Positions 1 through 11,439 of a stretch of DNA of 64,000 nucleotides are shown in pieces (position 1 is the first letter of the stretch; each line of letters starts with the position of its first letter). This DNA is from Deroplatys truncata (taxonomy: Eukaryota > Arthropoda > Insecta > Mantodea > Mantidae), in NCBI GenBank assembly GCA_030765065.1, contig CM060978.1, forward strand, positions 108,867,192-108,931,191. Direction: 5' to 3'. The notes under the pieces are model-generated. The model worked only from the letters and a program-made list of their open reading frames with translations. It ran no database searches and was not told the DNA's origin. The position numbers and the translations under genes were made by a program.

Positions 1-182
1 GCAGAAACGAAGTTATTACAAGCAATTACTATCTTCTCTCGTATTTTGTAGTATTAGAAATGAGAAACTAATTATGGGAATACATCAAAACTCTGGCACC
101 ATTTGTTATATTAGGTTAAAAGGCAAAATACATAAGACCTGTAGGTATTCTTTTGATATGTTTGATTCTCTATAGCACTTGT

Positions 183-454
183 AATTGATAATAATTGAGT
201 GTTATTTATGAACGCTCTTTAACTCCTATGGTCCTTGGCGTCCCGTTCTATATTGGGCTGAAAGACCTGTAATTTTGCTCAGAGACCTCTTTATCAGGTT
301 TGAGGTTCTTTTACGTGCCGTAAATCTACGACACGGGACCACCGGCTTTAATTCCCTTCCGAAGGAAGCTATGCTAAGGATTTTTACGCCCGTTTGAACC
401 CGCGACCTCGGGAACTAGAGAATAGCATGGTAACCACTACACCACGAAGAACGA
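183..454 (-). mobile_element. tRNA-derived SINE with 15-bp target duplication
   Basis: This is a 272-bp SINE read on the minus strand. Its head near 380-450 is tRNA-like: an A-box-like TGGTGTAGTGG and a B-box-like GGTTCAAAC, the two parts of an internal RNA polymerase III promoter. The body continues through a non-tRNA segment and ends in AT-rich sequence near 183. The 15-bp sequence CTCTATAGCACTTGT occurs perfectly at 168-182 and again at 455-469, exactly flanking the element, so these are target site duplications from LINE-driven insertion. The duplication has no mismatch, which suggests a fairly young insertion. It encodes no protein and needs a LINE partner. The family name is not known to me. 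Confidence 0.8.
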
Positions 455-874
455 CTCTATAGCACTTGTCTTATATATTGCAATATATTAAATTATATTA
501 TTCTATTGCTTCTCTTACCTCTAATCAGTTGTAGAACTATGGTAACACCAATCAGACTAGATTTGACATAAACACATAAAAAATTCAAAATAGTTTGAAA
601 ATACAAAGCAAATTAACATAATAGTCTTTTACTTTGAAAAAATGAAGAAAAGTACAAAATAATTAAACATTTTGGCAACAGTGCAAGCGTTTTCTCTTTT
701 TCTTTTCACCTATTCTAAGCAGTACCTTCCAATTCATAGATACTGTGTTTAGGGGTATTTAATGATGTCTTCTTTCAGGAAAGAAATTAGTTAAGTCGAT
801 ATTTAGCATATAGTAACAGTTTTAAAGTATATCATACGTAGGTATGTGCTGAAAAACATTTGATATATTACATA

Positions 875-1060
875 CACGCGTGCACACACGGACAGACAGA
901 CGGATGTGGACATAAATACCGGACAGACCTTTTTCTAAAAATCCTTATTTTGTTTTTGGGATATCAAAGCATATACTTTCAGTAAAATCGCGATATTGAA
1001 TTTTTGGGTGAATATAGTTATTTCTCTACCTTCCGTACCAGGTTTGTGGTAGAGAAAGTG
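875..1060 (-). repeat. family A repeat, terminal fragment
   Basis: This fragment holds only the palindrome-bearing end of dispersed family A, in minus orientation. It contains the CA-rich tract, the conserved stretch before the end (GAATTTTTGGGTG) and the terminal palindrome near 1021-1059 (TTTCTCTACC ... GGTAGAGAAAG). The rest of the element is missing on the low-coordinate side. Confidence 0.7.
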
Positions 1061-1084
1061 ACAGTAACCTTTGTGATTATGACG

Positions 1085-1405
1085 GTTATTTATCTGTGAA
1101 GTATCCAAGGTTCAATTTGGCATTAATTAGTACCGCTAAGCGCTTATCTCTGCTAATATTTCAAGAAAATCTGTATGTGTGTGTGTGTTTGGGGGGGCAC
1201 AATCTCCGAAACCACTCAACCCATTTTGATAATTCCTTCAACATTGAAAACTTCTGTTCTTCCCGACGAACATAGGCTATAAAATACTTCCAACAATAAT
1301 ACAACTTGGAAGGGGGACTTTGGGGTTTTCATATTCATGTCACCTAGTTTCAATCCAATTTTGTTGAACATGAATACCCGAGGAGGATGTGCATAATTTT
1401 TCTGT
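1085..1405 (+). repeat. different GT-bearing repeat between two family A copies
   Basis: This segment has a short GT run near 1160, then text (CCGAAACCACTCAACC, ATAGGCTATAAAATACTTCC) that resembles low-complexity-associated repeats seen in many arthropod genomes. It is not family A. It lies between the family A fragment ending near 1060 and the copy starting near 1411, whose palindromic ends face each other. I infer it is a separate repeat inserted between them. Confidence 0.4.
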
Positions 1406-1410
1406 ATTTA

Positions 1411-2302
1411 TTTTCTCTACTGGTTACCTATAGTGAGTAGAGAAAGTACTGCATTTCACTCAAAAATTCGATACCAAGATTTCGCCGGAAGTACTCCTTT
1501 TGAAGTTCTCTATAAAAATCATTTTTAGAATAAGTTAAAAGTTTTAATTTAAGGGTTTAAATAAGTAAAAGTTAATAATGGTCCGAGTATGTGTCCGTTT
1601 GTCTATCTGTCTGTCTGCCTGCCTGTCTGTGAAAAGCATAGTTCAAAAACGAAAATTCGGTTAAATATAGAACTTCCAAGTTCAGCGTATTCTAAGGATG
1701 CGACCAAAAGATTTAAAAAAAATATCCCCACCCCTAACTATCCTTTACGTGGAAAAAATTCGTTATTCTTTACTTTCTCAAAAATAACCCTATAGATTTT
1801 TATTAAAATACCACACGTTTAAGATTCTTGCATGTCAAATAAAATGTATACTTTGAATTACCTACAAATAGCCTGTAAAGCACTCTTTATTCTAAGTGAA
1901 ACCTTGTTTGCAAACCAAAAGAGATAGACAAAGATCTTTCTACACAAAAAATGTAGATTTCATTAAAACACAGACTTTGTCAAAAAATTTTATGTGACAT
2001 TTGTCATTTCTGGATGTTCCATATTGTTTTCTTTAAATTTTCAAATCATTTTTTTTTCAAGTGCTAAGTCATTTGTTTTTGTCTCCCGTGATCATACAAG
2101 GAATGGAATTTCAAATCCATCACTTAGCGACCCGCATTAAGCCTTCTGTATCTTTCTTGTACCTACAACGAAAAGTATAATTAAAACATTTATGCAAACT
2201 TTTATTAGAATTAACAAGAAGTAGAATATACTTTTATAAAAATAGTTTGTAGCAGAATGGGTAGAGAAGATCATGCAATAGTAACACACCAGAATATTTA
2301 TT
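1411..2302 (+). repeat. family A repeat, near full length
   Basis: This is a plus-orientation copy of about 890 bp. It begins at TTTTCTCTACTGG with the terminal palindrome, then GATACCAAGATTTCGCCGG, a TCTG/CTGC-rich microsatellite near 1600-1630 and the conserved body. It ends near 2302 with the worn tail AACACACCAGAATATTT. It has no coding capacity. Confidence 0.75.
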
Positions 2303-4890
2303 TTTTGTATTATATAACACACAGTAAACGTTTTTATAAGTGTATTGAAATTAATGGTTGCAGCGTGATTATAGTGATGATAATAACAGTAATAATAATT
2401 ATTATAGTTATTGTCGACAAATACTGATTATAAGTGTATGGCATTGTCGAAAGTAAATCTCAATTTTATAACTTTGTGACATTATGAATATTTAAAATTG
2501 TTTAAAAAATCTAAGAACATGTAATGTGAATGTGGTACATATTACTTATCTACCCACAGATACATTTTTATACAGTAACATAACTTTTAACAGCGGATCT
2601 TTCCAATAGTTGTGTGCATGAGTAACAACCTACTGGTCATGTTCTGAAAGTTCTGAACACGTAGAATTGCCATAAAGTATCCCCGATAGATGTTTTCTAA
2701 GGCGCTGTAGTGTGGGGGGAAACGACATGAGAAAATTAGTAGTTGTATGTATCATTTTATTTGTTCTGCAAGCTAGGGAAAGAAAGGATTTGAAAGAAAA
2801 ACAAAAAACGGTAATAGAGTGCAATGGTAGCTTCAAACAAAAAGGATGTTTTCATTTAAGACCTTATATAACAATTGAATTGTACCGATTCAGTATTGCT
2901 TTTAAAAACTGATATGAAAAAATGTAAATTTCAGCTTTTAATGAAATTACTTTATTTCATTTGTTGCACTAGTGTTTTCTTTTAAACCACGATTGAAAAA
3001 ATACAAAACTTGACACTTTTTCCATTTGCACTTGTACATAAAAAGTGGCTATGTCAGGTAGTTACTATTTGCACGACAGAACTGTATCTATTCTCACTTT
3101 GAGAGCGCGGAAGTGCGGTCATATTGACCCGAAGCATTCAACAGACCTCCACTTTCCCTTGCGCCATTTACCTAAAACGTGATCAGTTCGATAACATCCC
3201 GGGCAATATCAATACCGGAAAATGACAAGGAAGCCGACCCGTACAGTAATGGAGTTTAGCGCTTCTCAACCATCCTCACAAGATATTGTACATGAAGTCT
3301 TTTATCGAACAAGATTCGCCCTGACGGGAATACGCATTTGGGTAGAGTGCAGACCAACACGGCAAATATACTTTTGTCAAAAGTGCTTTTGCTGAAATGT
3401 TCTCGAACATACTGTTATATACCGGGGTGAGGCCGAAAGGTTTGCAGCTAATATTAAATTTTAGTTACCCCAGCATATACATTGGGAAGCATAGCTGCAG
3501 AGGCAGCAAGAGGACCATAATCTTAAACTACACGTTCCAGAGCAGGTGTGAGATAGTTATCACAAAATACACAGAAATTCACATTAATCATATTACCTGT
3601 GGTTTATTCAGTATAATCACGGTGCCCCTACATCACACAAAAAATATAAAATGGAAGAAATTGAAGGGAGATACTACACACACGGGACTACATTCACACG
3701 ATTTCGCATACAGCCGTCCGGACCCAACACTCGACCTAAAGTGACGCTAACACACAACACACAAAGAAGTAACGTTCACTTCCCCCACTCTCCACCACTA
3801 GCTAGGTTCACCAGCTAGACGGCGGCGAGTCGCCACGCCAGACGAACTTCAAAACCCCAGCCAAAGAATTACCCCAACAATACTGTCGCCAACGACGCAA
3901 TAATGTGTCTGGCGTGACAATACACACACATACACGCCACAACACTATGGGTTGCTGCACATTATCGGTTAAACACAGGAGCAAAATTAAGTATTTCGCG
4001 TTGCAAGTAGCTCTTCCAAAGAATTGTGTTGCGTCTTCGATTGGGTTGTTTCTAAACTTTGAGCATAACGGAGGCTTATTTCGGTTTGAGTATAGAAATA
4101 CACGCATTAAATCTTATTATTTCGGTAAAACAGACATATACTTCATATAATTAAGTAAATATATTATAAAGTTATAAATAAACCGTGGGACCACGTAGTA
4201 GATAAACATCAACATGGTATTTTACAAGAAGTGGTCTTACAGTTCACATCCAAACTATGGCGTATCAGCGCCACGGCATTGATGGACATCTTCCTTCTCC
4301 TACGAAATGTCATCCACCCAGTAAGATGGATGACAGTTAATTTCTCTCTAGCAAATGTTTCCTGGAATGCACGTGACTTCATTGAACATTCTTGCCTCTA
4401 GCATCTGATCTTTATTCCTATTTGCTAAACATGGCTGGAATTAACTCACTACATCTATTTTGATAATAGTTGTTTCACTAAAACGGTCCGCATACTGTTC
4501 AACTTGTCGGACCAACAGTCCGACAGATTATATGTAGGTCTGTTGTGCTGTCGGGACAGTGTGTTAGCATTCAACTTCCCGATCCCCCCACCACATCGTC
4601 CGTTAAGTGCTGTGTTTAGTACGGTGGGACCAACAGGCCCACAAAAACAACCGATGATTCTTATTGACCGAGCATCGGTGGAATATTTGCTGCTACTACA
4701 GTGGTGTCTCTAGTTGGTGAGGAAATTACGGAAGTTATTCAACTTAAGCGTTGCTACAGCAGTTATGCAAGAGTCTGTAAAGCATGGCGTACCGATAGTA
4801 TTCAAACACAGATAGCCGAAATGAGGTATCGTACAAGTGCACAAAAAATGCAGCACTAGAAATAAAAGTGTACATTTTCCTTTGTAGCAA
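2303..4890. other. no recognised gene
   Basis: I see no credible gene in this 2.6 kb. Open frames are short (up to about 115 codons) and match no family I know. At 3834-3843 and 3907-3916 there is a perfect 10-bp inverted repeat (CACGCCAGAC / GTCTGGCGTG). A hairpin pair near 4506-4640 is listed separately. Confidence 0.5.
4506..4640. repeat. two related short hairpins
   Basis: At 4506-4524 a perfect 7-bp stem GTCGGAC/GTCCGAC encloses a CAACA loop. About 115 bp later, around 4624-4642, GTGGGACCAACAGGCCCAC forms a similar stem around the same ACCAACAG core. A third small stem (CTGTCGGGACAG) lies near 4549-4560. The shared loop core suggests an origin in one palindrome-rich repeat. The function is unknown. 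Confidence 0.5.
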
Positions 4891-4894
4891 CTAC

Positions 4895-5787
4895 TTTCTA
4901 CTTTCTGTAGTACTATAGTAAATAGGGAAGTATTGCATTCCACCCAAAAATTCAATATAGAGATTTCGCCGAAATACAAGTTTTGAGGTACCCTGAATCC
5001 AAATAAAGCATTTTTGGAAACATGTCCGTGTGTGTTTGTTTCTGTGTGTGTGTGTGTGTGTGTGTCCGTTTGCCTGTGAACAGCATAACTCAAAAATGAA
5101 AACTCGAATAAACACCAAACTTGCTATTTAGGTTCAGTATCTTCCAAGGATGCAACACGAAGATTTTCAAGAAAACACACCCACCCCAGACTACCCTTTA
5201 CTTGGAACATTTTTCGAAAATTTTTATTTTCTCAAAAATGGTTCTAATGATCTTGATTAAAATATCATATTTTAAGATATGTTCATGCCAAATGAAATAC
5301 ACATCTTGAATTTTCTGAGAATGTCCCCAAAAGTCGTCTTCACTCTGAATGACTTTTGCATAACTGGTAAATCATAAGAGATAGGCAAAAGTTTACTGCA
5401 CAAAAAATGTAGATCTCGTTATAAAAGCACAATTTATGTCATATACATTTTTTTGTCGGGGAACCATTTCCGAGATATTCTTTGTTATTTGTTTGAATTT
5501 TCCAATAGATATACCTTTTCTCAAATGGGAATTGTTATTCGTTTTTTTTATGTCCTGCAGATACAAAGAGAATGGAATGCTCCACATAGTAACCAGCTTT
5601 TAAAAGATTTGACTATCGCTTAAAGCCTACCGTATTCCCCTTGCACCTACAAGAGAATTAGCAATAAAATAATTTCTGCAAATGTTTATCTCAATCAACA
5701 TGAAGTAAATAGGGAATAAACGTTTGTAAAAATAGTTTGTACAAGAGTAGAGAAAATCATATAAGTGCAACACATCAGATTTTTTTC
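4895..5787 (+). repeat. family A repeat, near full length
   Basis: This plus copy has the terminal palindrome near 4895-4935, a GT microsatellite at 5043-5065 and the conserved body. It ends at AGAGTAGAGAAAATC followed by the tail GCAACACATCAGATTTTT near 5787. Confidence 0.8.
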
Positions 5788-7664
5788 CCCTACATTTAAT
5801 TTTCTTTAGCGTTATTTTTTGCTCTGGATTAAACTCATTGCTGTTAACACAACACCTAGTTTTTGACTCGGAGTAGCCATGTTTCTGAACTGAGAACACA
5901 ATCTGTGCTAACAAATCGGCTGTGTAATCTTCCATTTGGAAAGTTGGAAAATGTGGGACTACCTTAAGTTGGAAATTGGACTAGCCTTATAAATGCAATT
6001 ATTGCCTTCTAATACACATATAATGCATAAAATGCTGCTGTCATATTTTATCGTTTGTCATTTATCGACAAAAGCGCCGTATACAGCCACATATCTGCAG
6101 ATGGCCAATGTAGGTACATTGTAGAGGGCATTTAAGGACCTTGAGCTCACTTTTGCAGTATTTGTATATAGAAATATGCATTAATATGATAATTTACATT
6201 ATTGACATTTATGTTAGTAAACTTTTATAAATGTTTTAGCATCCACCTTAGGTAAATCAGTATACTGCACACAAAAGATTATACCACGAGAGTCGATAAA
6301 ACACTCGAATGTGTGCATGTAAGTACTTCCTCAATTATGCAAAAGGTATTTTCATATTTTATAGCTGGACAGCGGACTTCATAGAATGTTATCGCAAGCC
6401 AAGTGAAATTAAGCATATCGTGATGCAGCACGCTGCACGGAAGTAAGTTTTGTATTGGCTGTCAAAACACAAACAGAATAGAGAACAACTAGCTGCTGTT
6501 ACGGCATCAAGAAAAGTGGACGAAATAAATGTCGTTTTTGTTTACCTGCACTGTCATGCATGGAGTCTGTTCTTGTTGCATTGCAAAATTAAATGAACAG
6601 GCTGTCAAAGCGCTGTACTATGTAAATAAATCGATTAAAATGTGTATTTGTTGTGCTACAGGGGATAGTTTGTCTTGTGAATTACATTGTCTAATTAACT
6701 AAAAAGATATGTACACAGGTGTGAAGAGGGATATCAATGTCATGTATAAAACTATGGTATTCAATGATATATGAGATAATGGGCTCACATATCCTTCAAT
6801 ATAAGAGCAAAAATTTTAATTATATTCCTATAGGGAAAGCCCCTGTAATATTTGTCAACTTTAGGGTCATTGTTATGGTATTTAGTGCAAAAAATGTTCA
6901 ATATGCATACAAATACAAACAAACTTTGAAGATTCTATGTGTAACAAGTTAGCCTATCTCCTGAAGATACAAATGTCGGGCAACTCTCAGCTCTATAGAT
7001 TCTGAGTTCATTTGAGCATTCAACGGAGATGCTATCTGTCCGCGAGGGAGATCTTATCGTCTCGCTTCCGGCCACCAGATGCCGGCCAAGTAGAGAAAAG
7101 AGATTTAAATGAATATTGGTGGTAGCTCTGTTTTTCACAATGACGCAAGTGTTTTGTCCAAAAAAAAGGAGGGAAGGAATAAGGTAAGAAAAGTAGTGAG
7201 TTCGCGTTCTCAGACATCTGAGTTTACATGTGGCGTGTAGCGAGTTCTCAGAGTTAGTCAAGATCTTTCCAACGGCTGATAGAAAGTGCAGTCAATCGTC
7301 CGGAGTGTGGATAAGTGATGATACATATGAAAAGTCGTAATTACTGTCAAGTAATGAGCAACCTAGTTAATTATGAGGCGTGTGTTAAAACGGAGGTAAG
7401 AGTCACCTGGAAGTAAATGCGGAAGAATACAGACAAATAGGGTTGAAGAGAGAGTGTACATTATTCATGTACTACTTGCTTCAAGTTTGTATGAGCCAAA
7501 CTGGCCATTCATATAAGTAATTTCGCTGCGCTCACTTTTCTAGTGGGTTCATCAAGGCCGAGAATGATAAAGAATAAAACCAAAGGCGCGTATGCTCAGT
7601 TTTCTAGCAGTATTTTAGAATTTATCTAGAGCATGGCAGATCAGTGGACAGTTAAGTGTATTCG
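5788..7664. other. no recognised gene
   Basis: This is AT-rich sequence with scattered short open frames and a slightly GC-richer patch near 7000-7300. I recognise nothing in it. Confidence 0.4.
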
Positions 7665-7745
7665 AAATAGCAAAATGCAGCTGTGGTAACCACATTGTCC
7701 ATATGTTTAAATGCAAAGTGCTACAAGGTTTGAGTCCTGGGATGC
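7665..7745 (+). repeat. possible tRNA-like SINE head
   Basis: A B-box-like AAGGTTTGAGTCCTGGG follows a weak A-box-like stretch on the plus strand. The spacing fits a decayed tRNA-derived SINE. No tail or target duplication was found. Confidence 0.3.
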
Positions 7746-8080
7746 CTAATTATAGATCAAATATATATTGAGGCAATTGTTTCGTCCAATTTTCATTGTT
7801 TAACGTCGCCTCAACTTAGATCATAACTTTGTTACACTAAGGTGGACAGATGACCTTAGTAGCGTCCCTTCCTATATCCCTTCGTATACCATTTGTATCG
7901 GTAACTTTTGATAGCCTGCATAATGTATTTTATTTATACGTATATTTTGTTCCGTGAATAAAACTTCGACATTTTACTTGGCGACTGAAAAAACTACAAA
8001 ACACCCGGTGAGATTGCCCGCTACACGGAATTTGGTTCCGCGACCTTCCGAAAATGAGCCACAACTCTACCGTCACAGCT

Positions 8081-8338
8081 ATCTCTCTCGTATAGTAAGT
8101 AGGGGAATGATATTGTATTCCACCCAAGAATTCGATGTCAATATTTCACCGGAAATATATGTTTTGAGATCCCCGAACCCAAAACAAGCATTTTTAGAAA
8201 AACCGTGTACTTAAGTTCGGTATCTTCCAAGGATGCGACACCGCAAACTACTCTTCATATGGAAAATTTTTCGAAAATTCATATTTTTTCAAAAATAGAT
8301 AGATGAAAAAAAGCGTGTGAGTGCAACACATCAGATTT
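8081..8338 (+). repeat. family A repeat, internally deleted
   Basis: Both ends of family A are present in only about 258 bp: TATAGTAAGTAGGGG and the stretch after it at the left, and GTGAGTGCAACACATCAG at the right. The missing centre marks an internal deletion, which leaves a miniature derivative with both termini. Confidence 0.7.
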
Positions 8339-8746
8339 GCACGTTTAGAATAAATTTACCGGACACTGGTGCACGAATAACATTTCCAAAATAAATAATT
8401 CGGGAGTAAAATAATTAAAGTGAAAGGATGTAATTAGTGGAAATGGAAGGTCTAATGTAAGCATTGTTGATAATTAAGGAAATTCTGAGAAGTTAATATA
8501 GATTATTGTGTGCAAGAAATTATATATTACCCTGATCACAAACAAAGCTTACGGCAGTTGAATATAGTTAATGTTAGCTCATGTTGAAGTTTAGTGTTGT
8601 GGTAAGCAGCCTTGAAGTTGAATTCAGCCTTGGTTTACTTATAATTCTTGCTTTAGTGAATTCTTAGTGCACTCCGCGATCAGAATCGAACTTATCCTGT
8701 GGATTTATGATTGTTTCATTCGCGAAGTGAGATTGACGATCTGATA

Positions 8747-10202
8747 GGCATTCAAAAAGTAATGGTAACACCGCTGTAAATCAGAGATCCTAGTGGTGAT
8801 AATTGTAATCTTGTAGTATATTGTTGTGCAGTCTTTGTCATATAAATCTGTAATATTGAAAGTTTCGAAATAGTAACATTTTGTGAATACATTCACTGTT
8901 TCTCACATTCAGTAAATAATACCGCCCTAAAACGTGTTCGTTAGATATGAACAAAGGTGCTTCATAAAAGCCAAGTTGTAAGAGGAAAAGATGCAACTCA
9001 GTGCTTCAGAGCAAGGGTGGTGAAAATGCCTTTCTTCCTCGAATCTTCAAATATACAACACGCACTACACCACTCAGCAGCATATGGAAAACAAATGAAT
9101 AGACAGAAAAGGAGTGGCGCCTGCGAGTCACACTGCCTCGCGAGTCCCGTTTTCGCCACCACTGCTTTAGAGCATTGCAAGAAGCTTGCGGGAGAGAAGT
9201 TCTACCTTATCTAACTATTGCAAGACGGGTGAAAGTTTTCCGCCAAGGAATAGACGAATGCAACATAGAGCACATGCTGGTAGAACCGTTGCTGCAACAG
9301 ACTATCTCCATGTTCAGGCTGTAAGGGCTTTATTGGAAGATGACAGACCATGAACATGCATGGAGATTTCCAGGGAATTGATATTGCAGCGTCGACTGTC
9401 CATACCATTTTAAGAAAAAAGCTGAAAATGCCAAACGTTTGTGCCCAATGGGTTCCACACGCTCTAACTGAAATTGAAATGTGGCAGCGAATGGCGACAG
9501 CAAGAATGCATTTGGAGCGATGTGAACACGAAGGTGAAGGCCTTTCTTAATCGCGTTATCACAATGGGTGAGACATGGATACGTTTGTATGCACCTGAGC
9601 TGAAACGACAATCAAGCGGATAGTGACATACAGAAAAACCGCGCACAAAATGATGTCGAGCATTACAGGATCCTTCGAAACTGATTCTTACTGTGTGTTA
9701 TGATTATGAGAGCATAATCTTAGTGCATACTATACCTTGTGGTATGAGTAAATGCAGACTACTACTCGCGTTACTTGGAACATCATTTGCGCCCAGCATG
9801 GCGAGTAAACAACCTCAGGCCATTGGGAGTGCTATTGTGTTACATGATAATGCTCGTTGTCATGTAGCAGCAACAGTGAAGAATTTGTTTAGAAGGTGGA
9901 ATTGGTCAGTACTCGAACATTCTCCAAATTCATCAACATGAACATTTGTGGCTATGTCTTATTCTCAAAGATCAAAGAACCTCTATGAGGCATTCGATTT
10001 CAATCAAGAGTTGACATCTAGAGAGCTCTAGATCGATCAGTGAGAGAGATATCCAGAAATGGTGCTGCAGATGTCTTCCAAGGATTTGGCAACGTATTGT
10101 TGACCTGGCAACAGACTGTAAATGAAGTTCGTAATGTCAAAAGTAACCTAAATAAATTGTTCTGTGATATGTTAGCATGTTGCCATTACTTTTCGAATGC
10201 TC
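8747..10202 (+). mobile_element. mariner-type DNA transposon, end to end but decayed
   Basis: This element of about 1456 bp is bounded by imperfect terminal inverted repeats. The left one at 8747-8770 reads GGCATTCAAAAAGTAATGG and onward. The right one at 10178-10202 is its inverse. A TA dinucleotide flanks each side (8745-8746 and 10203-10204), the target duplication expected for the Tc1/mariner superfamily. The interior holds a broken transposase on the plus strand. Overall length is close to the usual 1.3-1.4 kb for mariners. It is not expected to move by itself. Confidence 0.8.
9165..10130 (+). pseudogene. mariner transposase pseudogene
   Basis: This is a decayed transposase of the mariner (IS630/Tc1) DDE/D family, which in intact form cuts and joins the element ends. 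Recognisable blocks, spread over different frames, are LPYLTIARRVKVFRQG (helix-turn-helix region), DIAASTVHTILRKKLK, WVPHALTEIEMWQR, the first catalytic block as GETWIRLYAPELKRQS, the second as VLHDNARCHVAATVKNLFRR, SVLEHSPNSS, and a C-terminal RNGAADVFQGF. The first catalytic aspartate block reads GETW where DETW is usual, so that residue is lost. A stop follows HSPNSST just before the third acidic block, and several frame changes separate the blocks. It lies inside the TIR-bounded element. Confidence 0.8.
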
Positions 10203-10394
10203 TAGTACTTTCTCATACCTCATGAAAGCAGTAAAACTTGATACCACAATTTTGCTGAGAATGCAGATCTTAAAGCTCCATTCGATACAAAGTAAAAATG
10301 ACTCTTTAGAAAAAGGTCTGTGCGTACGTAAGCCAAAGACAAAAGTCATAAACCCTTAACATTTAGATATATCATCCATCTTTTAAATACGAAA

Positions 10395-10770
10395 AGCGAG
10401 AATTTTCATACAATTTCTCTTCCTTAAATAGCTTTACATAGACCACTTTTCTTAATATCTTATTTTATATTCTCAAAAATGACTCGAAGGATTTAATTAA
10501 CATATTATAGGTCTGGTATACTGGCATGACAAAATATATATCCTAAATTTTCTGTAAATAGTCGGTGAAGTATGCATTCTTGTTCATAGCATATACCTTA
10601 CTGTGACATCACTAAGGAGTGCCAGAAGCTTCCTACAGAAGAAATGTTCTCTTTAAAGCGTGCAACGTATATCAAATAATTTTTTCCTGTAGAATTAGCC
10701 ATTTCGGTAACATTTGGTGTTGTATAATTAAATTTCTATGCATATTTGAAGTGCTGAGTAAGTGCTGTTG
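10395..10770 (+). repeat. family A repeat, diverged internal fragment
   Basis: The middle and late body of family A can be followed in plus orientation (GAGAATTTTCATACAATTTC, TTCTCAAAAATGACTCG, CTAAATTTTCTG), but it is heavily diverged and lacks both termini. This is one of the older copies. Confidence 0.5.
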
Positions 10771-11000
10771 TTTCTAAATAGTTCATGGTTAACATAACAA
10801 TCACTTGCTTTCTAACTGCAGCTGACTGTGGTCACAGACTCCTATTAAATGCCTAGTAGCACCACCTAAATGAAACTATTTCTTGCCAATATTTATTAGG
10901 GTGATGGTAAATAGATAGAAAAATAACTTTTGTGACCTATTTGTAGATGGCTATCAAAATAAAAGATGCTGGAATATGTGGGCATTTATATAATACATTT

Positions 11001-11439
11001 TTTGGTCGACCACACTATAACACGCTGGTTACATGTGGCGTAACTCAACTGTTATAGCATCCCTAATACCTCAGCGACTCATGATGTTACTCGCTGGCGC
11101 GCGCAGTCCATATTATAACACCTTCAAAGCAGCAGCCCGCTGGGATCCATTTCCAGGTAAACAATGAAATATGTCTATATAAAATAAATTCTGTTCATTG
11201 TCATTTTAATATTCTAATAAATTGAGTTAATTTCCTTTGCTTCAATATGTCTTGCTTTCACGTTACTTGCAAAAGATCAATAAATGTTGCGTGGACTCAA
11301 CAGTGCTGCCATCTGTTGCACTACTCGCATACACGCTCAAGGTCCTGCCATGCGATCAGCATTTAATTACACACGTTTAACAAGTTAAGATCTTTTGTAA
11401 AAAGCTCAAAGGTTTGAAATTATAGCGTGGTCGACCAAA
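11001..11439. mobile_element. 439-bp MITE with 20-bp terminal inverted repeats
   Basis: The ends TTTGGTCGACCACACTATAA (11001-11020) and TTATAGCGTGGTCGACCAAA (11420-11439) are inverse of each other with one mismatch. The interior is non-coding and AT-rich, with one GC-rich patch near 11090-11160. A clean target duplication was not identified, so the superfamily is open. It fits a miniature inverted-repeat transposable element mobilised by another element's transposase. Confidence 0.75.

Noticed and set aside
3834-3916. 10-bp perfect inverted repeat CACGCCAGAC/GTCTGGCGTG
   Set aside because: A 63-bp spacer and no repeat or gene context; could be chance.
4710-5118. Two overlapping frames of 127 and 75 codons with Thr-His repeats
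   Set aside because: They are translations of the GT microsatellite and body of a family A copy; similar frames recur in other copies (for example 41336 and 44918).
7985-8080. Possible tRNA-like head on the minus strand beside the short family A copy
   Set aside because: The B-box match is weak and no A box or tail is convincing.
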